Positions 21,191 through 31,997 of a DNA stretch of 64,000 bases are shown here, piece after piece. A program made the position numbers and the translations under genes. A model generated the notes under the pieces. The model saw only the letters and a list, made by a program, of their open reading frames with translations. It was not told the origin of the DNA and did not search any database. The number at the start of each line of letters is the position of its first letter. The stretch's first letter is position 1. The DNA comes from Candidozyma auris (Eukaryota > Ascomycota > Pichiomycetes > Serinales > Metschnikowiaceae), in assembly GCF_003013715.1 (NCBI RefSeq), contig NC_072814.1:558001-622000 (forward strand), written 5' to 3'.

Positions 21191-22771
21191 ATGCCCCAAG
21201 TGGAGAAGAAGAAGGACGATAGACCTTACAAGTGCACAATGTGCGACAAGGCCTTTCACAGGCTAGAGCACCAGACAAGACACATTCGAACGCACACGGG
21301 CGAAAAACCTCATCCTTGCACGTTTCCAGGTTGCACCAAGCGGTTTTCAAGGTCGGACGAACTCACAAGGCATTTGCGGATCCACAATAATCCCACCACC
21401 CGAAAGAGACCCAGCAAGTATCGTCAGGTGGACAGCAAGACCGAGCCTCAGGGGATGAACGTCAACGGCGTTCCAGTTGCTGGTATACCCGTGGGTTTCG
21501 AGGGTCCTCCAGGAGCTCAGTATTACCATTCGCTGCCTTACCCGGTATACATAGTCCAGCCGGGGGTCCAGGGGATTCAACACATTCAGGGAGTGCAACA
21601 GTTCCCGCCAGTTCAACACATCCAGCACGTGCAGCACATTCCTGGCCACGCTTATGGCGTTCCGGGACAAGCCATAGCGATCCCAGTGCCATACGATGAA
21701 AGCCTGTACCAGAGGGTGCAAAGTGCCTCACAAAATGTGTCATGTAGTGTTCCGGCTTCTCAAGGGGTTCCCGTGCACTTGCCTCCACAGCTATCGGTGT
21801 CCCCAGGTAACGGTTCTGCTGCAGTGCCAGAGAATCATCAGAGCTCCCCTCCACAGAAGAGTATGGCTCTGATTGCCAAATCAATTACTTCGAGATACGG
21901 CAACGGCCCTACGCTGTCTCCGCCTCTACCTGGAAATAGTCATTTGGGCAAGACAAACAGTCTGTGCTCCATCGGCTCTACGACAGGGAATTCTTTCAAT
22001 TTCAACTCGAACAACGGCTCGACGACTAACTCGTCGGCTCCCTCGCTGGCAAACTCCCCAGAGGCTGCCAAATCCGCCAACCCAATGCACAAGAGCCTTG
22101 CGCACCCAACCGCTCTGCAAACGCCATCACTAACGAACCTCAATGAGTATTTCAACAAACTGAGGACGTTTGGCTCGAGTGCCTCACTCAACAGGCTTAA
22201 AACAAGTAGCTCTCTGGGCAATTTGGGGAGCCTAACAGGGACTCTTCTGTCTTTTCAGAGAATGACACCGCTTAAGGTTGCTTCCCCAACAGCACAGTCC
22301 ACACTGGCGTTGGCGCATCTTCAGAAACCAGCGTCGCTGACCCTGCTAAATCTCGAATTTTGTCAGCCTAACAAGAAGTCGAGACCGAACTCGCCAACTG
22401 CATCTTCTGTAAATCTCTACATGACGCCAAGTGTGGATAGACATCTTGCCAACTCGCCGCCTCGTGTTCATTCTTCAATTACTACCCGTGCCGGCAATCC
22501 AGCGTTTATCATCTCGCCTAACGAGACGCCTTTGCAGACGCCATCTCATTCTCCTCCTCTCCAGCCACAGAATCCTTCAGACAAGGGCTTGAACTCTACG
22601 TATTTGATCAGTGAGTTGGAGAAGCAGAAAGACACACAAAGTCAGGCAGAGCACAAGACAGAGAGCATCGCTGACAACGGCACGACGCTTCCGCCGATCA
22701 GGTCGGTGTTCAATTTCAACAATCACGAAGGTTTGCAGCCACTACACGTGAAAAGGGAACAAGCAGGTTAG
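21191..22771 (+). CDS. MIG1: C2H2 zinc-finger glucose repressor, Mig1/CreA type
   Basis: Carbon catabolite repressor binding GC boxes in promoters of glucose-repressed genes (family knowledge). Two adjacent C2H2 fingers: C15, C18, H31, H35 with the contact helix HRLEHQTRH, and C43, C48, H61, H65 with [14 protein letters not shown]. These helices are the hallmark of Mig1/CreA. A basic [10 protein letters not shown] follows. The remaining protein is Ser/Pro/Asn-rich, with [20 protein letters not shown] and a C-terminal [12 protein letters not shown] that resemble effector segments of Candida Mig1 proteins. Length 526. A MIG2-like paralogue cannot be excluded. The start ATG is 12 codons before finger 1. 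A PDC gene, a typical glycolytic-control companion, lies in the same window. Confidence 0.88.
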   Translation: MPQVEKKKDDRPYKCTMCDKAFHRLEHQTRHIRTHTGEKPHPCTFPGCTKRFSRSDELTRHLRIHNNPTTRKRPSKYRQVDSKTEPQGMNVNGVPVAGIPVGFEGPPGAQYYHSLPYPVYIVQPGVQGIQHIQGVQQFPPVQHIQHVQHIPGHAYGVPGQAIAIPVPYDESLYQRVQSASQNVSCSVPASQGVPVHLPPQLSVSPGNGSAAVPENHQSSPPQKSMALIAKSITSRYGNGPTLSPPLPGNSHLGKTNSLCSIGSTTGNSFNFNSNNGSTTNSSAPSLANSPEAAKSANPMHKSLAHPTALQTPSLTNLNEYFNKLRTFGSSASLNRLKTSSSLGNLGSLTGTLLSFQRMTPLKVASPTAQSTLALAHLQKPASLTLLNLEFCQPNKKSRPNSPTASSVNLYMTPSVDRHLANSPPRVHSSITTRAGNPAFIISPNETPLQTPSHSPPLQPQNPSDKGLNSTYLISELEKQKDTQSQAEHKTESIADNGTTLPPIRSVFNFNNHEGLQPLHVKREQAG

Positions 22772-24451
22772 GATAATGGGAAAAATGGGTTATAGAAAGA
22801 TACATGTTATAAAGAAAGTATGTAGAAGCACGGAGGAGGCGCCTGCCAACAGGTGCAATAGATGGGAAGGCGCTTAAAGCTTGACAGCCATTCTTAGATG
22901 TCTTACTTTCTGTGTCTACAGCTACACTGCTGACTTGCACCTAGTTTGCTAATACTGTGGAGGAATCAGGGAAGAACCCTGGTAACGACCCTCGCAATGG
23001 CTGCGAAATGAAAGGTGAGCGTTGGATCTGTCAAGCCCTCACATCACGAGCAGTCACGCCATCCAAGATGGTCACTACTAAAGCACCATCAAAATAATAA
23101 CCAGTGGCCAAAGCATTGCAGGCGACTCTAGAAAATGGCCACCAGAAATGTAACGAGGAAACGAAAGTCAAATGGGCGCAAGATCACCCAAGGCGGTAGG
23201 AGCCATGGCAAACACGGTGTGTGCAGGGCGGAGGTAAGAAAAGAAACAATCGGGGGCCTGCCGACAGAGGTAAACAAAAGAAAGGAAAAAGAGAAAAGAA
23301 AAAAAAGAAAAAAAAAAATGCTGGAGGCAGCAAAAAGGATAGCCAACGTCGTCTCTGCTCGGCCCCTTGTGCTTGGATTCGTGGCATTCTTGTATAGGGG
23401 TGCCGGGAGTGCCGCAAGCAAAACAGGAGAAGGGTGCAAGTGACTCGATGCGCAAAGGGCCGAAGGGCACCCACGGTGCGTCGGGAGCTCTAGCGCCATG
23501 AAATAAAGGCCCCAGAGAAAAAAAAAATTGGACAAGGCAGAGTAGCTTAGTAGACTTCGAAGAAGAACTCAAGTACCTATTTTGTGATGGCGATTCTCGC
23601 TGGCAAAGATCAAAGCCAGAAGCGTGACATTATCTTTCTGGCTCCTTGTGCCTTCGTGAAAAATTCCCATGACCCACCGACTGCTATCTCTTTGCTTTCT
23701 GCTCCTGAGGAGCTGGGCCTGGCACTGCCTGCTGGAGTCCGCGGTTTTGTGTACACAAAATTTGCACAAAAAAAAAAATTACATCGCTGGCGCCAGCTGA
23801 CCCTCAGGCCCGGGATGGACGAAGGCTATATTGGCTACGGAGTGAAGAGTGATTCAGCTCTATTGGTGATTTTTTTGAATGAACATGAGGGCTCCATCAA
23901 ATTATTCTTTTTTTTTCTTTGTTTTATCCTTTCGGTTCCTTGCCTTTGCCTTCACTTTCTCTCCCTCTGCCAGCCATCTGTTGATACGGCCTGTGGAGTG
24001 CGCCCTGCGGCCCCAGGGAAGGACTCTGATTCATGGGCCATCTCACCTCTGTCCTGCAGGCAGGGCTCTCCCTTGACCTTCATTTAGGTATGGTTTTTCC
24101 TGTATGCCTGCCAGAGACTCTCAGAATAAAAGTCTCAGCAAAGTACTGTAAATGAACAACCCATTCTTTTTTTGTCCTTCAAAACATCCAACCTAGAAAA
24201 CCTACGGAGAATTCACGAGTTACTTTCTTAGAAGCATCTCTCTCCGTTACTGTTTTTTTATTTTTTTACTTCCATTTGTCTCCTTATTTGCCATAAAGGT
24301 GCTCTACCTTAGGCCAAATAATCAGATACAAAAACCCGGAAGCGCTCGAACAGGCACTGAACTATCCACAAGAAATCGAGCTTTTAATTAAGTTTTCGTT
24401 TTCTTAGTCCTGTTCTCGTCTTCCTTAAAGGACAAAATCCCAACCCTCGAG
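22772..24451. promoter_or_regulatory. 1.7-kb CLG1 upstream region
   Basis: Long gap between MIG1 and CLG1 with A-rich (23280-23320) and T-rich tracts. The frame at 23584-24087 starts with ATG but carries many CTG codons and has no domain, so I treat it as non-coding. No RNA gene recognised. The length suggests a complex promoter or long 5' UTR for CLG1 (inference). Confidence 0.45.
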
Positions 24452-25540
24452 ATGTACTCATCCAACATCGGCACTGCCGGCCACAGACCCACGGCGCTGT
24501 ACTCGGGCTACCAGTATTCGTCCCAGTACAAATCCATGCCTGCTGGCCAGTTTCAGCAGCCTCTGATGCCGTACCAACATCAGCACCATAACCTGATGTC
24601 TATAGGCGGCACGGGCTATTACTCGGGTTCGATGGGTCAAGCTCCACCTCCTTATGTGCCAGTGCAAGCTGCCCCGTTGGCTCCTCCGGCGCTCCAGCCA
24701 GTTGCTGCTCCCGCACCTGCGCCAGCTCCTCCATCGTCTTCCGGAGGCATCAACGCGGTGTTGGAGTACGAGCCTAATGACATGGCAGCTTTTCTTTGCT
24801 GGTGTGCGTTTGGAATGCTTAACCAGAACAGAAACCCTTCGAAGGACTTCGAAAAGATGGTTGTGTCGATCTTGTACGCCACTCGCTTGCCAAAGTCCTC
24901 CATCATCATTGCTCTAGAGTATATGAACCAGCGTTTCTCCACTGCTCCTCCTCTCGGCCACATGTCTGAGCAGGAAATCTTTGTCAAGTTGGTTGTGTCT
25001 TTGGTTTTGGCCAACAAGTTCAACGACGACAACACCTTCACGAATAGGTCGTGGTGCGGTGCCACGGGTCTTCAGATCGAGGTGATCAACGCTGAAGAAG
25101 CAACTTGGCTTCGTGAGGTGAAGTGGCAGTTGAATGTGGTGAAGTTCAGAGATAACATCTGCACCTTGGAAGAGTGCTGGAAGACGTGGTTGGACAAGTA
25201 TTCCGCCACCCAGTCTTCTAAGTCCTACAACTCTCCAGCGATGTCTTCAGATGGCATTTTCGGCTCATCTTCCATTCCTTCTTCGCCTGTGTATCATTCA
25301 TCGGCCTCGTCCACCTACAACAGTGTGTCCCCAACAGACCATTCTCCTTCAAAGTATTCCCAAGAACCCTTGTGGGCTCTGGGTTACTACTACCGTCCGC
25401 TGTACCCACCACAGCAGTCCATTTGGGCGCACACACCAACGCAATATCAGTATATGACCCAGCATGAACCAATAATGTCTGGAGTCAATTACTTTGGCTA
25501 CACCAATCCTTATTATGCCTGCAACATGGCTTCATGTTAA
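24452..25540 (+). CDS. CLG1: Cyclin-like protein Clg1
   Basis: Clg1 is a Pho85-interacting cyclin-like protein in yeast, linked to nutrient and autophagy control (family knowledge). The 362-residue protein has a Gln/Pro/Ala/Ser-rich N-terminus (to about residue 105). A cyclin box follows at about 110-230: DMAAFLCWCAFGML, ILYATRLPKSSIIIALEYMNQRF, KLVVSLVLANKFNDDNTFTNRSW, EVINAEEATWLREVKWQLN. The C-terminal tail is Ser/Tyr/Pro-rich. The ANKFNDDNTFTNRSWC stretch and the E..WL..V.W.LN helix match Clg1. A second Pho85-type cyclin lies at 11553-12587. The leader is long and gene-free. Confidence 0.87.
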   Translation: MYSSNIGTAGHRPTALYSGYQYSSQYKSMPAGQFQQPLMPYQHQHHNLMSIGGTGYYSGSMGQAPPPYVPVQAAPLAPPALQPVAAPAPAPAPPSSSGGINAVLEYEPNDMAAFLCWCAFGMLNQNRNPSKDFEKMVVSILYATRLPKSSIIIALEYMNQRFSTAPPLGHMSEQEIFVKLVVSLVLANKFNDDNTFTNRSWCGATGLQIEVINAEEATWLREVKWQLNVVKFRDNICTLEECWKTWLDKYSATQSSKSYNSPAMSSDGIFGSSSIPSSPVYHSSASSTYNSVSPTDHSPSKYSQEPLWALGYYYRPLYPPQQSIWAHTPTQYQYMTQHEPIMSGVNYFGYTNPYYACNMASC

Positions 25541-25868
25541 GCCAGGCTGGTAAAACTAAAGCAGAAAAGAAAAAAAAAAAGACTTTCTTTATATGTGTGT
25601 TCGTTTTTAATCGTTTGCTTCCTTCAACAATTCACTTTTTTTCACTGACTTCATCATAGACAAGCATGTGATCTTGCTTGCCAGCCTTGTTGGCATGATG
25701 TGTTTAGGATTCATCAAAATTATAGACTTCATGGTTTCGCCGTGTTGGCAATCCCTGACAGTTATGGGTATATTTAACTACGAATTTTTTTTTTTTTTTT
25801 TTTGGACCTTATATATAGAACGTCTTAACAAGAACTGTGCTCCATCTAACTTGTAAGATAGAGAGTAA
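25541..25868. other. convergent CLG1/CHZ1 spacer
   Basis: 3' ends of two convergent genes. Contains an A-rich run near 25570 and a run of 19 T at 25785-25803 close to the end of CHZ1, plausible terminator elements. No gene seen. Confidence 0.45.
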
Positions 25869-26384
25869 TCAAGCCTCAGTTTTGGCTTCTCCATCTTTGA
25901 CTTCCTCATCTTCCTTGATTTCGAACTCTCCATCGTCCTCTTCATCCTCAGGAATGTCGTTCTCCTCGGCAGCCTTCTGGAAGTCTATCACTTTACCTCT
26001 TGTTCTACGACCACCAGTGATAATATTCGACTCGTCAATCTCCAACAAGTCTTCTTCCTCTTCTTCGGCATTCTCCTCATACGCCTCAGCATCTCCATCG
26101 GCATCATTGTCGTCTTCCTCCTCATCCTCAGATTTGGCCTCTTCCTTAGGAGGCTCATCGTCGTAATGTGTTCTTCTCTTCTTCCTCTTCTTCTCGCCCC
26201 CTTCGTGCTCTCTCTTTTTCTCGGTTGTTTCCTCTTCCTTCACACCTCCCACAGAGCTCTCACCAGTGTTCTCAGTCTCTTCAACCTTCGTGTCCTCTTT
26301 AGACCCTGAAGAAGCAGTATTTTCAACAGATTCATTAATCTGTTCTGCTGTCTCCTCGATCTTCTTATTCTCTTCCTCAGACAT
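25869..26384 (-). CDS. CHZ1: Histone H2A.Z-specific chaperone Chz1
   Basis: Nuclear chaperone that carries H2A.Z-H2B dimers to the SWR1 remodeller (family knowledge). The 171-residue protein is almost entirely acidic and disordered. It has a central basic nuclear-localisation-like KKRKKRR, then the diagnostic Chz motif ESNIITGGRRTRGKVIDF near the C-terminus, which contacts the histone dimer. Acidic clusters flank it as expected. The frame extends to 26450, but that upstream codon is GTG and the first ATG is at 26382-26384 (MSEEENKK). Confidence 0.92.
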   Translation of the reverse strand: MSEEENKKIEETAEQINESVENTASSGSKEDTKVEETENTGESSVGGVKEEETTEKKREHEGGEKKRKKRRTHYDDEPPKEEAKSEDEEEDDNDADGDAEAYEENAEEEEEDLLEIDESNIITGGRRTRGKVIDFQKAAEENDIPEDEEDDGEFEIKEDEEVKDGEAKTEA

Positions 26385-27035
26385 GGTCAATTGAGCGTAT
26401 TTGGCGGTAACTTCGATAATACAGCCTACATTTTCCAAGGTTGCGAACACGCTCAGTTATATACCAAGCGACAAGATATCAACCTACGTGCACATGAACA
26501 ACAATAATTAGCTTGATTTCAACGTTCATCTCAGAGTCAAATAAAATCTAGACAAGCTATTCGCAGTGGTGATTCACAAAGTTACCGTTCCACACGCTGA
26601 GTTCAAACTTTGCTTCGTGGTTTTTGCACCCTCCTTGCTGTACCTTCGCTAAATCGAGAATATTCTGTTCGCGTAATGCTGTAACCCTACTATTCTCATC
26701 AAAGACTCTCTTCTTGTCATCAATGCCATGAAAGCATTCAAAACTTTTAAACCAGGACCAAATTATATTAACAGCTTCTTGCTGGGTGTGAAACACAACA
26801 AGCACTGAAATAACGACTCCTCTTGTAGTAGAATTAAGAACTATCACTTGCCTAGGGAACTCTTGGACCCGCCGAATTACGAACGACGTAAATTTCAGGA
26901 ACGCCTTGTGTATCAACTGAATAGTACCATCGTCTTGGTGTTACTATTTTGCACCCAGTAGGTTTGTTAAAACTGCTTATGTGCTTCGCACTCCTCAAAG
27001 ATATCTTTTCTCTATCAATACCCAAGTCTGCTACC
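26385..27035. promoter_or_regulatory. divergent CHZ1/SMB1 intergenic region
   Basis: Shared upstream region of two small nuclear-protein genes. No additional ORF with support; no recognised factor site. Confidence 0.35.
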
Positions 27036-27446
27036 ATGGCCATGTCATTCACTGTCAACAAAAACACCAAACTAGCAGACCTTATACATTATCGACTCAA
27101 GGTCACTACAATCGATGGACGGTCTTACGTTGGCCAGCTCTTAGCATTCGATAAACACATGAATCTAGTTCTTGCAGACACTGAGGAAGCAAGGGTAACG
27201 AAGAAACTGTACCAAGAACTAGCTAAAAATAAAGTGGATGGACAGGTCAAGGTGAACGAAGATAAGAGGTTTCTTGGTCTCATTGTGTTGCGAGGAGAAC
27301 AGGTGGTGGGCTTTACCATTCAGACTGGTCCTACAACAGAAATGAAAAAGAGGTTCAACCAACTAAAACAAGGTAAAGGAGTTTCCAGGCCGTTGAAGAC
27401 ACCCGTAAGCCAAAAGCCTAAACTACAGGGCCCTACAAAGAAGTGA
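27036..27446 (+). CDS. SMB1: Sm core protein B (SmB)
   Basis: Core Sm-ring subunit of U1, U2, U4 and U5 spliceosomal snRNPs (family knowledge). 136 residues. Sm1 motif: KLADLIHYRLKVTTIDGRSY then GQLLAFDKHMNLVLAD; Sm2 motif: LGLIVLRGEQVVGFT, with the RG that closes the RNA pocket. A short basic tail follows, without the long proline-rich extension of animal SmB. I start at 27036 (MAMSFTVNKNTK); the second ATG at 27042 is equally possible. Tail-to-tail with YPT31. Confidence 0.93.
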   Translation: MAMSFTVNKNTKLADLIHYRLKVTTIDGRSYVGQLLAFDKHMNLVLADTEEARVTKKLYQELAKNKVDGQVKVNEDKRFLGLIVLRGEQVVGFTIQTGPTTEMKKRFNQLKQGKGVSRPLKTPVSQKPKLQGPTKK

Positions 27447-27750
27447 GGTTTCGGGAAGATGTCATGATAACATTCAAGATCGAGGAGCCCATCGCTAAAC
27501 CTCACAGACTACACTATCGACTTCCTACAGGTCTGAGTGAGATGTAACATAGATTAAGAGATGGTGAGTATCTGCCCAGCAGGAGATCTATAAATCTGCT
27601 TGTACATTAGCCAAATAAAATGAAAATTATAAAAGAGCTTGTTATCTAGACCCCGCGTTACCACTGTTGTTGTAAAATGCTTATCTCCTTGCACAAGTTT
27701 ATAACCTCTTGCTCGCACACGAGCAACTTCTTACCTTCCCATGAACTAGA
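27447..27750. other. convergent SMB1/YPT31 spacer
   Basis: 3' untranslated space of two convergent genes. An AT-rich part near 27610-27640 could hold polyadenylation signals. Nothing else seen. Confidence 0.4.
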
Positions 27751-28413
27751 TTAGCAACAGTTGGAGTTGTTCTTGCTCTTCTTTTCTTGAGGCGCTGGGG
27801 TCAAGCTGATGGTGGGGCCGCCTGAGGGCCTCACCGCCGACGAGCGCTCGTCGTTGTCCAACTGATTCTTGCTTATCATCTCGTATATGTTCTTCAATAA
27901 CTGGTGGAAAGACAAATCCACGTTATCAGACGAAAGTGCCGAAGCTTCCGTAAACAAAAGACTGTTCTCCGTTGCGAAGCTCTTAGCCTCGTCAGTTGGG
28001 ATCGCACGCAAGTGGTCCAAGTCCAGTTTGTTGCCCACCAACTCGATGACGATGTTGGCGTCAGCGTGCTCCTTCAACTCCTTCAACCATCTTGACACAG
28101 ACTCGTACGATTCCGTCTTGGAAATGTCGTACACGATCAAGGCACCCACAGCGCCCCTATAGTACGCCGAGGTGATTGCACGGTACCTCTCCTGGCCCGC
28201 AGTGTCCCAGATCTGCGCTTTAACTCTCTTGCCATCGATTTCCAAAGTTCTCGTGGCAAATTCGACGCCGATCGTCGAGCGGGATTCCAAGTTGAACTCG
28301 TCTCTCGTGAAACGCGATAACAAGTTACTCTTACCCACTCCAGAGTCTCCAATCAACACAATCTTGTATAAGTATTCGTAATCGTACGAGTAGTCGTCCG
28401 TGTTATCGCTCAT
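27751..28413 (-). CDS. YPT31: Rab11-type GTPase Ypt31/Ypt32
   Basis: Small GTPase acting in trans-Golgi exit and endosomal recycling (family knowledge). 220 residues. G1 is GDSGVGKS at 22-29, switch I has STIGVEF with the conserved Thr, G3 is WDTAGQE at 69-75, G4 is NKLDLD, and G5 is TEASALS. The C-terminus ends in two cysteines for geranylgeranylation. The stretch [14 protein letters not shown] and the tail motif [10 protein letters not shown] are shared with yeast Ypt31/32. Only one such gene is seen here; YPT31 is used as the group name. Confidence 0.93.
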   Translation of the reverse strand: MSDNTDDYSYDYEYLYKIVLIGDSGVGKSNLLSRFTRDEFNLESRSTIGVEFATRTLEIDGKRVKAQIWDTAGQERYRAITSAYYRGAVGALIVYDISKTESYESVSRWLKELKEHADANIVIELVGNKLDLDHLRAIPTDEAKSFATENSLLFTEASALSSDNVDLSFHQLLKNIYEMISKNQLDNDERSSAVRPSGGPTISLTPAPQEKKSKNNSNCC

Positions 28414-28901
28414 TTTGGTGTTCGGCTCTTATGGATTTGTTGAAGATGTGTATGAAATAGATGTGTATCAACGACTAGATATGCAATCAGTGATCGGGCT
28501 CACGAGGTGGTAGGTACTTTTCTACTTTTTTTTTTGGGAGTGTCGCAGGAAAAAGACACTTAGATTGTGTGCCTGGTAGTTGCACACCTGTGCATCTCCA
28601 TACCAAAAGGAACAACAGCACGGTCAGAGGATAAGGATGGAACTAATTTGCTTAGGGTTGTATTTTTACTGACTTATCTTTAGTCAATCGCGTGTCTATA
28701 CCCCTGTCATCGATTTTGTTGCGTAAATGGGTGTGTCACTGTACGGCTGAATTGCTGCGAAAAGGGACGCATAAAGGTAGGAAAGTACTCTGAACTCTTT
28801 TTATTTTGACAATTCCTTTATCTTAGCCAAGTTCCTCTTCCAAAACTACAACATCTTGATTTTCGTAGAGTCTGATTATATGGTACATTAGCGCGAACAA
28901 G
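28414..28901. promoter_or_regulatory. YPT31 promoter / SPT16 3' region
   Basis: Spacer between two minus-strand genes. A T-run near 28522-28533 lies about 110 bases upstream of YPT31. No further gene or clear site. Confidence 0.35.
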
Positions 28902-31900
28902 TTAGTTCCTGCCGCGTCTGTTATCATCTCTGGCAGCTTTTCTTTCCAACTCGTCCCAGTCTTCTCCTTCACTCTCCTCATCTTCTCCACTACCACTGCC
29001 TGAACCATCAGACGAGTAGGCATCCTCACTCTCTTCCTCGCTATCAACTTCCTCATCTGAGGGGTCTTCGTCACTGGCCTCAAACTCAGACTCCTCTTCC
29101 TCAGAATCCTCTTCCTCACTCTCGCCGTCTCCTGTTAATATACGCCAGCCTCCGTCGGAAAAGAAACTGTATGGATCGGACAACACTTGCTTCATGATGG
29201 CACCCCAATTCAAGTTCATCTGACCTTCGCTGTATGGAATATCCACATCGGTTAACCAGTGCTTAACATCTTCCAACACCTCCATCGGGATAGTGTTGAT
29301 ATGGACCACAGGTTTGCTGAAGTCCTTGAAAACAAACACCAAGTCAAAATTCTTCAAACCGAACTGAACACGTTCCAAGTGAGCAATTTCAATCTCTTCC
29401 AACGTAACAACGAGATATGGAGGATCGATCAACGAAACCAAACAATCTCTCGTTGGCATACAGAAGACGGATGATCTGAATGGCACACCGCTGAATCCTA
29501 GTTCTCTAAATGGAATGTCCAAGTCAAGCATGCCGTTGGATGCATCACTTATCATCTCTGCAAAGTTCTTGAATTCTTTATCCAAAAGAGCTTTCCTCTT
29601 TCTCTCCTCTTGCTCTTGCTGCAACTCATCTTCATCTCCATATCTGTATTTTCTTTTACGGCCACCAGTCTCGTCGAAAGCCATATCACTCGCCTCACGA
29701 TAGAATTGGACATCAAACGTTTTCCTCTTTCCAACCATAATTGGACTTTTCAAATGGCAATGGATGATGACAATCAATTCGTCTTTACATGGCTGGAAGA
29801 ATAAGTGCTTAATGTTTGAAAACAAAATATCAATCTTCTGGTCAGCTCTGAAAGAAGACTGATATCTCAAACCATTTTCATGGATTTGTAAAACACCACC
29901 AATCTTTTTTGTATCAGGAGTAGGTCTTACAAAAACTTGCTCCAATTTCTTCATTCTAGACCCTTTGAGTTCAATCAAATTACCCTGGGTGACGACATCA
30001 GCGAGCTGTTTCTTCTCAGCTTCTCTCTTTACGCTGTCTTTTTTCAAATCTTGGATGGCTTTGAAAACATCAATGATTCTTTGACGATCGCGTGATCTAA
30101 AAGTGATAGAGCGAACAAATTGGTTTTCAGGAGCGTCCTCATATGGCAACTCGGTACGTTTGCCGATATTACCACCCGCACCTGGTGAGTTGAAATTTAA
30201 TCTCAAGTACGTGTAATCAGCTTCCTCATTTTGAGATCCGTTCTTAAAAGCATTGATATGAAATGGAACGGGTCTGCCGCTGATGGGAAGAATAATAGTG
30301 TGGTTCTTGTAATCTATATGGATCTTCAAATCTCTCACACTGTTTGGTATTTGGGACTCTCTCACATATGATTCATATTTCTTGAAAACTGGTTTCAATT
30401 CTGCATCTTCATTGGCATCAGCTTGAGAGAATCTCGCGAGACCCTCTTGTTGTCTCTTTTCGTGCAACTTTCTTTGTGCTTCTTGACGAAGCTTCTCGGC
30501 GTTGTTATCATCAGCAGCAGCAGATTCGTGGCGCAATTTATTCTTGAGAATTCTTGACTGATTGGCGTTGGCTGCAAGCTTTGTTTCTATAGAGCGGTCC
30601 TTCTCGGATTTGATCTTGTTGCTTCCATTTTCTTTTTTGATTGGAGGCTCGTTTTCTTGATCTTCTTTCAAATTGAAGGTGATTTCCTTGCTAGCCTTCT
30701 GGTAGTTGGTCAAGACAAACGACTGACCATCTCCCACTCGGACTGTGTCAGTGAGAAGTAAGGAATAGTTTTTCATTTTAGGATTGGTAGCCTTTTCATT
30801 CACCAAGTTAGCAAATCCAACGGTCAAAGAGAATACTTGGCCGTCCACCAACTCTCTTTCGTTCTTGGCGTTCAACACCAAAGTGGAGTCACGAAATTCA
30901 AGACCTGTCAACCAGCCAGCATTCTTGGTAAGATGGGAGGCCAACTTTGGGTTCTTTGACTCGACGAAAGTTACGACACCGGCGAAAACTTCCTTAGCTT
31001 TCACGCCCCTTTTCAACAAAGAGTTGATAATGTGATCCTGCAATTCCAATAATAGTTCATAGTTTGCAGATATCTCTGGTGTGGGATCGATCAAGTAGGT
31101 TCTGCCAATGTTGGAACAGTAGTTCTTGTATCTCAAACCGACCGATGCGATGATTACCCCATCGCCAACGAATCTCTTCTCGGTGGACAACGCGCTAGGC
31201 TTCAAGTCGTATTCGCCACCGCTCTGAACAATGGGCGAGTAGCACCAATCAATTTGCTCAGGGTCAAAGTCTTTATCATTCAAAAGCAACCTCTTGCCCA
31301 AAGTCAGCTTCGTGTACCACTTTGTATTATCGATCTTTCTATCGAGCTTGTCAGAGATGTCCACATTGGTAGTTTTCACGTCTTCATCAACCACCACCAT
31401 CATATCGTTGGTGAAGGAGTCCATCATGACAACCGAGGCTTTAGAAGCCAATTTGGTTGCAGCAAGTTCCTCCGAGTCCTTCACTTCAACACTCTTGGAC
31501 ACAAGCAACGCAGCATCGGCGAATTCAAACTTCTCGGCTTCCAGCGCTTCCTTCCATTCATCGATGAACTTACCTCTAAACTGATCCTTGATAATAGTGC
31601 CCACTTTTTTGTCGTCCGTGATGGTGGCTTTGAGATTTGCCACCAAGTCTTCAAATAACTTCTTGTTGTGAGCAGCATCTTTGGTTCTAGTCCAAATTTC
31701 AACTTCACTCGAGTTGGACGTTGGTTTTGTTTTCAAGTGGCCCAAATGCTTGGCTTTACCCTCAGACGTAAGAATCACGCATTTATCCTGGGTGACAAAG
31801 ATTGCTGTGTGAGCAAACTCGTACCCTAGAAGCCAGAGTTGGATGATGGTAGATTTCTTATATGTGGACTCATCGTCTCTGGAGCCCACAAGGAAGAGCA

Positions 31901-31997
31901 ACGACGAAATATTGGGGAATTCGTCGGAGGCCAATTTCGTTTGAAGAATCGACAACCTTCTGTGGAAGGCACTGGCGTCAATCGATACCTCTGACAT
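28902..31997 (-). CDS. SPT16: FACT histone chaperone large subunit Spt16
   Basis: Large subunit of FACT, which with Pob3 destabilises and restores nucleosomes in transcription and replication (family knowledge). 1031 residues, as expected. Domain order: N-terminal aminopeptidase-fold (pita-bread) domain, residues 1-450 (starts SIDASAFHRRLSILQ); dimerisation region near 530-650; tandem PH middle domain near 650-940, including MVGKRKTFDVQFYREASD; then a long acidic Glu/Ser tail from about 965 to the end. The peptidase fold in Spt16 is non-catalytic. The ATG at 31995-31997 agrees with the family N-terminus. Confidence 0.97.
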   Translation of the reverse strand: MSEVSIDASAFHRRLSILQTKLASDEFPNISSLLFLVGSRDDESTYKKSTIIQLWLLGYEFAHTAIFVTQDKCVILTSEGKAKHLGHLKTKPTSNSSEVEIWTRTKDAAHNKKLFEDLVANLKATITDDKKVGTIIKDQFRGKFIDEWKEALEAEKFEFADAALLVSKSVEVKDSEELAATKLASKASVVMMDSFTNDMMVVVDEDVKTTNVDISDKLDRKIDNTKWYTKLTLGKRLLLNDKDFDPEQIDWCYSPIVQSGGEYDLKPSALSTEKRFVGDGVIIASVGLRYKNYCSNIGRTYLIDPTPEISANYELLLELQDHIINSLLKRGVKAKEVFAGVVTFVESKNPKLASHLTKNAGWLTGLEFRDSTLVLNAKNERELVDGQVFSLTVGFANLVNEKATNPKMKNYSLLLTDTVRVGDGQSFVLTNYQKASKEITFNLKEDQENEPPIKKENGSNKIKSEKDRSIETKLAANANQSRILKNKLRHESAAADDNNAEKLRQEAQRKLHEKRQQEGLARFSQADANEDAELKPVFKKYESYVRESQIPNSVRDLKIHIDYKNHTIILPISGRPVPFHINAFKNGSQNEEADYTYLRLNFNSPGAGGNIGKRTELPYEDAPENQFVRSITFRSRDRQRIIDVFKAIQDLKKDSVKREAEKKQLADVVTQGNLIELKGSRMKKLEQVFVRPTPDTKKIGGVLQIHENGLRYQSSFRADQKIDILFSNIKHLFFQPCKDELIVIIHCHLKSPIMVGKRKTFDVQFYREASDMAFDETGGRKRKYRYGDEDELQQEQEERKRKALLDKEFKNFAEMISDASNGMLDLDIPFRELGFSGVPFRSSVFCMPTRDCLVSLIDPPYLVVTLEEIEIAHLERVQFGLKNFDLVFVFKDFSKPVVHINTIPMEVLEDVKHWLTDVDIPYSEGQMNLNWGAIMKQVLSDPYSFFSDGGWRILTGDGESEEEDSEEEESEFEASDEDPSDEEVDSEEESEDAYSSDGSGSGSGEDEESEGEDWDELERKAARDDNRRGRN

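Noticed and set aside
23584..24087. 167-codon ATG frame upstream of CLG1
   Set aside because: Several CTG codons clustered in the first 60 codons and no recognisable domain, unlike genuine genes in this CUG-Ser genome.
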